NCBI GenBank assembly: GCA_019233755.1
Contig: JAFAMD010000055.1
Location: 62,001 to 126,000 of the forward strand
Length of the DNA: 64,000 bases
Direction: 5' to 3'
DNA from: Acidobacteriaceae bacterium
GTDB taxonomy: Bacteria; Acidobacteriota; Terriglobia; Bryobacterales; Bryobacteraceae
Shown here: piece by piece, positions 59,761-64,000 of the stretch
Layout of the letters: every line of letters starts with the position of its first letter
Position numbering within the stretch: position 1 is the first letter of the stretch
Notes under the pieces: generated by a model
What the model was told of the DNA's origin: nothing
Database searches by the model: none
What the model saw: the letters and a program-made list of their open reading frames with translations, nothing else
Made by a program: the position numbers and the translations under genes

Positions 59761-60391
59761 ATCGCGGAACGCCGTAATCGCCAGCTCTATTTTGCTGCTG
59801 CAAATGCTCGTCTACTACCGGGTATCCCGGGCGGAAGTGATCCCAAACGCAACCCCATGGAGCACGTTTCCGGAGCAAATCGGCGCGTGGCGTGGCATGG
59901 ACGCGCCGGTGGATCAAGAAAGCATGGATCGCCTTCACCCGGACGATTATCTGAATCGGGTCTACTCCAATGACCAGTCGGGCGGGGTCTCCAGTCTTTT
60001 TGTCGCGTACTTCAAAACCCAGCGCGATGGCAGAGCGCCACATTCTCCGCGAAACTGTCTACCCGGCGCGGGCTGGGAGTCGCTTTCGAACGTCGTCCGC
60101 CCGCTTGACGTTTCAGGCTGGAGTGGGCCCATTCCGGTCAACGAGTACATCGTCCAGAAAGATGGCGGCAAGCTGGTGGTGCATTATTGGTTTCAACAGG
60201 ATCACCGCGTCTTTGCCAGCGAGTTCCGGGCCCAATTTTATGCTCTCCCGGAAATGCTCGTCCACGGCCGTACGGATATCGCGCTGATCCGTATCATCAC
60301 TCCTGTCACGCGATCGCTGGATGCCGCTGAAGAATCCGGTTTGAAATTTGCCGCCAGCGTGTTTCCTCTGATCCGTGAAAGACTCCGCTGA
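59747..60391 (+). CDS. EpsI-family exosortase-associated protein
   Basis: The 214-residue product begins with an uncleaved-looking membrane segment (NAVIASSILLLQMLVYYRVS). The rest matches EpsI: the key motif SPRNCLPGAGW near residues 99-109 with its conserved Arg-Asn-Cys, and VHYWFQQDHRV near 144-154. EpsI is either fused to the exosortase or encoded beside it; here it is separate and overlaps the exosortase gene by 14 bases, implying coupled translation. Its biochemical role is unknown, but it is required for exopolysaccharide production in studied species. Confidence 0.92.
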   Translation: MRFLKSRNAVIASSILLLQMLVYYRVSRAEVIPNATPWSTFPEQIGAWRGMDAPVDQESMDRLHPDDYLNRVYSNDQSGGVSSLFVAYFKTQRDGRAPHSPRNCLPGAGWESLSNVVRPLDVSGWSGPIPVNEYIVQKDGGKLVVHYWFQQDHRVFASEFRAQFYALPEMLVHGRTDIALIRIITPVTRSLDAAEESGLKFAASVFPLIRERLR

Positions 60392-60422
60392 CTTCTGATT
60401 TGGCCGTGTCCAGGTTCAAAGC

Positions 60423-62756
60423 ATGAGAGAGAAGAAGCTTCGGCTGGCGCTGGTTGCTGTTGCCCTCGCGACCCATGTTGGTTGCACGATGAACCGCGAC
60501 GCTGCGAAACAAAGCTACCTCCACAACGGAAATCGCCTGTTCGATTCCGGCAGTTGGGATGACGCTTCTCTCAACTACCGTAAGGCGATCGAAAAGGACC
60601 CGCAGTTCGGCGAAGCGTACTACAAACTCGGGTTGTCCGAAAGCCGGCGCGGCGAATTCGAGGAAGGAACGCGCGCCCTGACGCGCGCGGCCCAACTCCT
60701 GCCGGCACGGGATAACGTCAAAGTCGCTCTTGCGAACGACTCGCTCACGCTCTGCCTGCGGAATGACTCCTGGCCGGCATGCGAAGCCGCCGGACAAGCG
60801 CTGTCGCAAGTGCGGCAGCAGGACACCTTCGACGTGCTTCGCATCAAGGGCCTGCTCGCCATGGTGGACAGAAAACCGGATGAGGCGCGCGAATATCTTG
60901 GCCGCGCGAATACCCTCAAGCCGATGCAGCCGGATGTCGTTCACGCCTATACTGAGGCACTGATACAAGGCACGCCGGCCCAGCGGGAACAGGGCGAGGC
61001 CCTGGCTGTTGCCTTGGTCAAGGCTCACCCGGAGTTCCTTCCTATATATGACGTGCTCTACAGCCGCTATTGGATGACCAGGCGGTTCGCTGAGGCCGAA
61101 CGGATCCTCGTCGAGAGAGTCCGCAACAATCCGGGCGAACCCTCTGCGCTCACCGGGCTCGCTTCTCATTACGCTCGCAGTGGCAACCAGCAGGCAATGA
61201 ATGCAGTCATCGATCGCATGGTTGCGAACTCGGCCTTCACTGACCGTTTCGTACGCGCTGGTGATTTCTATCGCAGCATCAATCAGCCTGACCGCGCCAT
61301 TGCAATGTACGATCGCGGTCTCAGAGAACAGTCTGCCGACCTGGTGAGCTATAACCGCCGGATCATTACTGTTCTCCAGTCCCAAGGGAAATTTGACGAA
61401 GCGATCAAACGGATAGATATGCTGCTGGCCGCCCACCCGGACGAACCCGAGCTCAATTACTCGAAGGCGGAGTTGCTCGTTAAGGAAGGCGGGAGCGAGA
61501 GTCTGGGGCAGGCTGTCCAGATCCTGAAGCATTTATTGCGAAAGGAGAATCGGGCTGATTTTCATTATTTGCTAGGGCAAATTTTCTGCCTGCAGGGCGA
61601 TTCCGATCGCGCTGAGAAGGAGTTTCTGGAAGCAGCGAAGAAGACGGCCTATGTTGAGCCCCTGCTCGCGCTCGCCGGTCTCGAGCTCCGCCGTAAAGAC
61701 TACCGTACGGCTCTGCATTACGCTGACCGTGTTTTGCAATATTCACCGCTGGATGCCCGCGGCCGGTTGCTGCGCGCCAAAGCCCTCCGGGAAAAAGGGG
61801 ACTTCGACGAAGCTGGAATTGAGTTGAGTTCTCTCGCAGAAGACTACCCTGCTTCGCTCGAACCAGCGCTCGAATTGGGGAACTTGCGGCTGGCTCAAGG
61901 CCGGTTCAAGGAAGCCGAGACGCTGTTTGCAACCCGTAACACTGCTGCCGGCGGCGACTTGCGATCCTTTGACGGATTAGTCCAGACGTACTTCGCCGAG
62001 AAGCAGCCGGAAAAAGCCGTGCGCCTGCTGAATGCACTTGGATCGGACCCGTCGACCGCGCCCGAGCGGCATTTGCGAGTTGCCGACGCGGCCATGGCAG
62101 CCCAGGACTTTCCGTTGGCCATAGCGCAGTACGCGTGTGTTTCGGCTGCCCAGCCGCAATGGACCTATGTGCATTTGCGCTGGGGGGATGCACTTCTCAA
62201 GACCGGCCGCTTGAATGATGCGATCACTCAGTTTCAAGCCGCCTACGATGGTCCCGGCGATCGTACCCAGGCGGCCGCTATGCTGGCCCTGGCCTATGAC
62301 CGCGCGAATCGAAAAAAGGACGCAATCGGTATGTATCGTGAGCTGTTGAAAGCACAGCCCGACAACGTGGCGGCACTGAATAATCTGGCGCTCCTGCTGG
62401 CTGATACCGGCGGTGATCTGGCTCAGGCTCTCGCTTTGGCGGAACATGCCGAGAAGGAGGCGCCCGGCGACCCTAGGATCTCCGATACGGTCGGTTGGAT
62501 CTACCTGAAAAAGCGGGTCCTCGATGCGGCTGTCGCAGTCTTCTCAAAAGATGTGAGCCTCGCACCGCACGATCCTGTCTACCGTTACCATCTCGCCCTT
62601 GCGCTCGATGAGAAGGGCGAACCGGTGCTCGCTAAGAAATATCTGACCGCAGCCCTCGCTGACAATCCGCCTAAGGAAGACGCCAGAAATATTCGCGATC
62701 TGCTTTCTCGTATCCGCTCGGGTGCTGAACGTACTGGTACGGTGAATCCCGACTAA
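60423..62756 (+). CDS. TPR protein of the exosortase system (PrsT-like), envelope-anchored
   Basis: The 777-residue product has a signal region ending ATHVGCTMN. The cysteine at residue 21 could be lipidated, although the lipobox is not ideal. From residue 30 to 740 it is almost wholly helical tetratricopeptide repeats, such as DDASLNYRKAIEKDPQFGEA and LNNLALLLADTGGDLAQALA. Large TPR proteins of this kind are regular members of PEP-CTERM/exosortase loci, where they probably scaffold polymer assembly in the periplasm. It is followed after 72 bases by the PEP-CTERM gene. Confidence 0.88.
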   Translation: MREKKLRLALVAVALATHVGCTMNRDAAKQSYLHNGNRLFDSGSWDDASLNYRKAIEKDPQFGEAYYKLGLSESRRGEFEEGTRALTRAAQLLPARDNVKVALANDSLTLCLRNDSWPACEAAGQALSQVRQQDTFDVLRIKGLLAMVDRKPDEAREYLGRANTLKPMQPDVVHAYTEALIQGTPAQREQGEALAVALVKAHPEFLPIYDVLYSRYWMTRRFAEAERILVERVRNNPGEPSALTGLASHYARSGNQQAMNAVIDRMVANSAFTDRFVRAGDFYRSINQPDRAIAMYDRGLREQSADLVSYNRRIITVLQSQGKFDEAIKRIDMLLAAHPDEPELNYSKAELLVKEGGSESLGQAVQILKHLLRKENRADFHYLLGQIFCLQGDSDRAEKEFLEAAKKTAYVEPLLALAGLELRRKDYRTALHYADRVLQYSPLDARGRLLRAKALREKGDFDEAGIELSSLAEDYPASLEPALELGNLRLAQGRFKEAETLFATRNTAAGGDLRSFDGLVQTYFAEKQPEKAVRLLNALGSDPSTAPERHLRVADAAMAAQDFPLAIAQYACVSAAQPQWTYVHLRWGDALLKTGRLNDAITQFQAAYDGPGDRTQAAAMLALAYDRANRKKDAIGMYRELLKAQPDNVAALNNLALLLADTGGDLAQALALAEHAEKEAPGDPRISDTVGWIYLKKRVLDAAVAVFSKDVSLAPHDPVYRYHLALALDEKGEPVLAKKYLTAALADNPPKEDARNIRDLLSRIRSGAERTGTVNPD

Positions 62757-62828
62757 ACCTTGGCGCCTCGAAGAGTTTCTAGTAGCATGTTTGTTGGATG
62801 CCGCACTCTCTATTCATCGGGACCATGG

Positions 62829-63311
62829 ATGCGCTTTGAGAGGCGCATGAAAGCAGCGCTGCTCGTTCTGGCGGGGTTGGCGCTTGCGTCTACCCAGGCT
62901 TCCGCCGTGGTGGTTTTTTACAACTCCACCAATTCGGGAACCTACGGCTCCTCCGGACCGGGCGCGTACCCGATGTATGGTGCTACGGCGCACGTAGGCG
63001 CCATGGCACCCGCCAATCCCATCACTGGCGACCTCGGTTTCCCCACAGTCACCAACACTGCCAACGACCTTCCGGCATTCCCTCTCTCATCAACTTCGCT
63101 GACGATCGGTCCAGATATTTACGGGCTGACAGATCCGGTTTCGGGTTCGCCGAACAAGTCCGTTCTTCGAAGTCATGGTCCCACTGCAATCCACGCACGC
63201 ACAAGCATCGCCTCGACTCCCGAACCCACGTTCTACTTCCTAACCGGCTGCGGGTTAGCGGTCCTTCTCGCGATGGCGCTTCGCCGCCGTGCGCAGAAGG
63301 GACAATCTTAG
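62829..63311 (+). CDS. Small PEP-CTERM protein, probable exosortase substrate
   Basis: From the ATG at 62829 the product has 160 residues; an ATG at 62847 or a TTG at 62760 are alternatives. The signal peptide is MKAALLVLAGLALASTQASA. The mature part is Gly/Ser/Pro/Thr-rich and short (about 110 residues), with few charges. The tail is a clear PEP-CTERM: TPEPTF, then the hydrophobic YFLTGCGLAVLLAMA, then LRRRAQK. It is therefore predicted to be sorted by the exosortase of the same locus. No enzymatic domain is seen; it may be a structural or adhesive surface protein. Confidence 0.85.
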   Translation: MRFERRMKAALLVLAGLALASTQASAVVVFYNSTNSGTYGSSGPGAYPMYGATAHVGAMAPANPITGDLGFPTVTNTANDLPAFPLSSTSLTIGPDIYGLTDPVSGSPNKSVLRSHGPTAIHARTSIASTPEPTFYFLTGCGLAVLLAMALRRRAQKGQS

Positions 63312-63414
63312 TTTTCGCAGTCCGTCACCGGTCTACATCGCTTCGAATCCATCATTGCCCGTTTCCTGAACTCAATCGGTCTTCCAACCGGCATACCTTG
63401 AGGTCTTCTTTCAC

Positions 63415-64000
63415 GTGTATCTGATTCTTACTTCCGGATTGATCGCTTTCCTGCTTTCGCTGGTCTTAACTCCGGTTATAAGAGATATCTTCCGCAAACT
63501 TGGAATCGTCGACCACCCGGATACTATTCGCAAGTTGCATACGCATCCGATACCCAGAGTGGGCGGCATCGCAATCGCCCTGTCCTACTTGCTCGCATTT
63601 GGCGTCGTGCTGCTGTTCCCATTCAACTATGCCGCGGAAGTCGATGCATTCACGCCTTCGGTCATTAAGCTGTTTTGTGCGGCCGCTATCGTTTTCGCCA
63701 CCGGTCTTTTTGATGACCTTGTTGGCTTTCACCCCTGGCAAAAACTCGCCGGCCAGGCGTGGGCCGCCGTCCTTGGTTATCTGGGCGGCGTGCAGATGCA
63801 CATCGGGGCGAGCCATCCGTGGAACGTTCTCTGGAATCTTCCGCTCTCCATTCTGTGGATGGTCGGCTGTGCGAACGCATTCAACCTGATTGACGGTCTC
63901 GATGGCCTGGCCGCTGGTGTAGGCCTGTTTGCGACCTTGACCACCCTCGTTGCGGCGTTGATCGATCACAATCTGCAACTGGCGCTCGTAACCATGCCGC
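63415..64000 (+). CDS. WecA/MraY-family polyprenyl-phosphate glycosyl-1-phosphate transferase (3' end beyond window)
   Basis: From the GTG at 63415 there is an open frame to the window end (195 codons). The first residues (VYLILTSGLIAFLLSLVLTP) form a membrane helix. The family signatures are in order: HPIPRVGGIAIALSYLL, the Asp-Asp of TGLFDDLVG, and NAFNLIDGLDGLAAGVG with the catalytic Asn-Asp pattern. Such enzymes transfer a sugar-phosphate to undecaprenyl phosphate and would prime the repeat unit of this locus. The missing part should hold the HIHH-type loop. Confidence 0.9.
   Translation, partial: MYLILTSGLIAFLLSLVLTPVIRDIFRKLGIVDHPDTIRKLHTHPIPRVGGIAIALSYLLAFGVVLLFPFNYAAEVDAFTPSVIKLFCAAAIVFATGLFDDLVGFHPWQKLAGQAWAAVLGYLGGVQMHIGASHPWNVLWNLPLSILWMVGCANAFNLIDGLDGLAAGVGLFATLTTLVAALIDHNLQLALVTMP

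Noticed and set aside
60306-61532. A 408-codon open frame on the minus strand opposite the TPR gene
   Set aside because: The plus-strand TPR protein is well supported. The antisense translation has no recognisable domain and no ribosome site.
62757-62828. Sigma-54 promoter ahead of the PEP-CTERM gene
   Set aside because: TTGGCGCC is present, but the second element (TTGC at the correct spacing) is not.

Overview
The window reads as a chromosomal segment of a high-GC Acidobacteriota, most likely from the Bryobacterales/Solibacter side. This is inference from gene content: two large Oar-type TonB-dependent receptors with carboxypeptidase-regulatory N-terminal domains, a BNR/VPS10-like secreted propeller protein, many Tat-exported enzymes, a PQQ dehydrogenase with an inserted cytochrome c domain, TIGR02603-like cytochromes, and an exosortase/PEP-CTERM exopolysaccharide locus. 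No rRNA, tRNA, CRISPR array, prophage or intact insertion sequence was found. Two genes run off the edges: a glycogen-debranching-like hydrolase on the left and a WecA-like phosphotransferase on the right.

Layout. 1-5.1 kb: the edge hydrolase, a two-gene operon (hexulose-phosphate synthase/keto-gulonate-phosphate decarboxylase family enzyme plus a zinc-type dehydrogenase without the structural-zinc cysteines) and a hybrid histidine kinase. 5.2-11.8 kb: a receptor tail remnant, an intact Oar-like receptor and the BNR propeller protein, all on the minus strand. 11.9-12.04 kb: a cluster of REP-like palindromes. 12.1-16.1 kb: a membrane-embedded patatin-like lipase and an MBL hydrolase. 16.1-16.8 kb: a graveyard of mobile-element fragments, including a serine recombinase broken by stops and a frameshift. 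16.8-19.3 kb: bestrophin, beta-carbonic anhydrase and protoglobin.

19.3-32.5 kb is a catabolic region in which nearly every product carries an export signal: RidA (Tat), RraA-like (N-terminal anchor), DUF362 (Tat), SMP-30 lactonase, di-haem cytochrome, CBM9-like protein, two SelA/DgaE-like PLP enzymes (both Tat), a PQQ-dehydrogenase/cytochrome and a clan-A-like glycoside hydrolase. Taken together they suggest oxidation, lactone opening, deamination and aldol cleavage of a sugar or aminosugar outside the cytoplasm. That is a hypothesis, not an observation. 32.5-38.4 kb: a TMTC-like GT-C/TPR membrane protein with strongly homogenised repeats, and a second Oar-like receptor.

38.5-64 kb is a single-direction exopolysaccharide and exosortase locus. 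It opens with a perfect 12+12 bp palindrome overlapping a promoter, then a ribbon-helix-helix-like protein, Wza-like exporter, Wzc-like tyrosine kinase, asparagine synthase, eight GT-B-type glycosyltransferases (counting the CgeB-like one), a GT2, a Wzy-like polymerase, an SDR epimerase, a NodU/CmcH carbamoyltransferase, exosortase, EpsI, a TPR protein, a small PEP-CTERM protein and the start of a WecA-like priming transferase. Most of the genes overlap by ATGA or GTGA junctions, so they are probably translated as one or a few polycistronic messages. No Wzx flippase is visible before the window ends.
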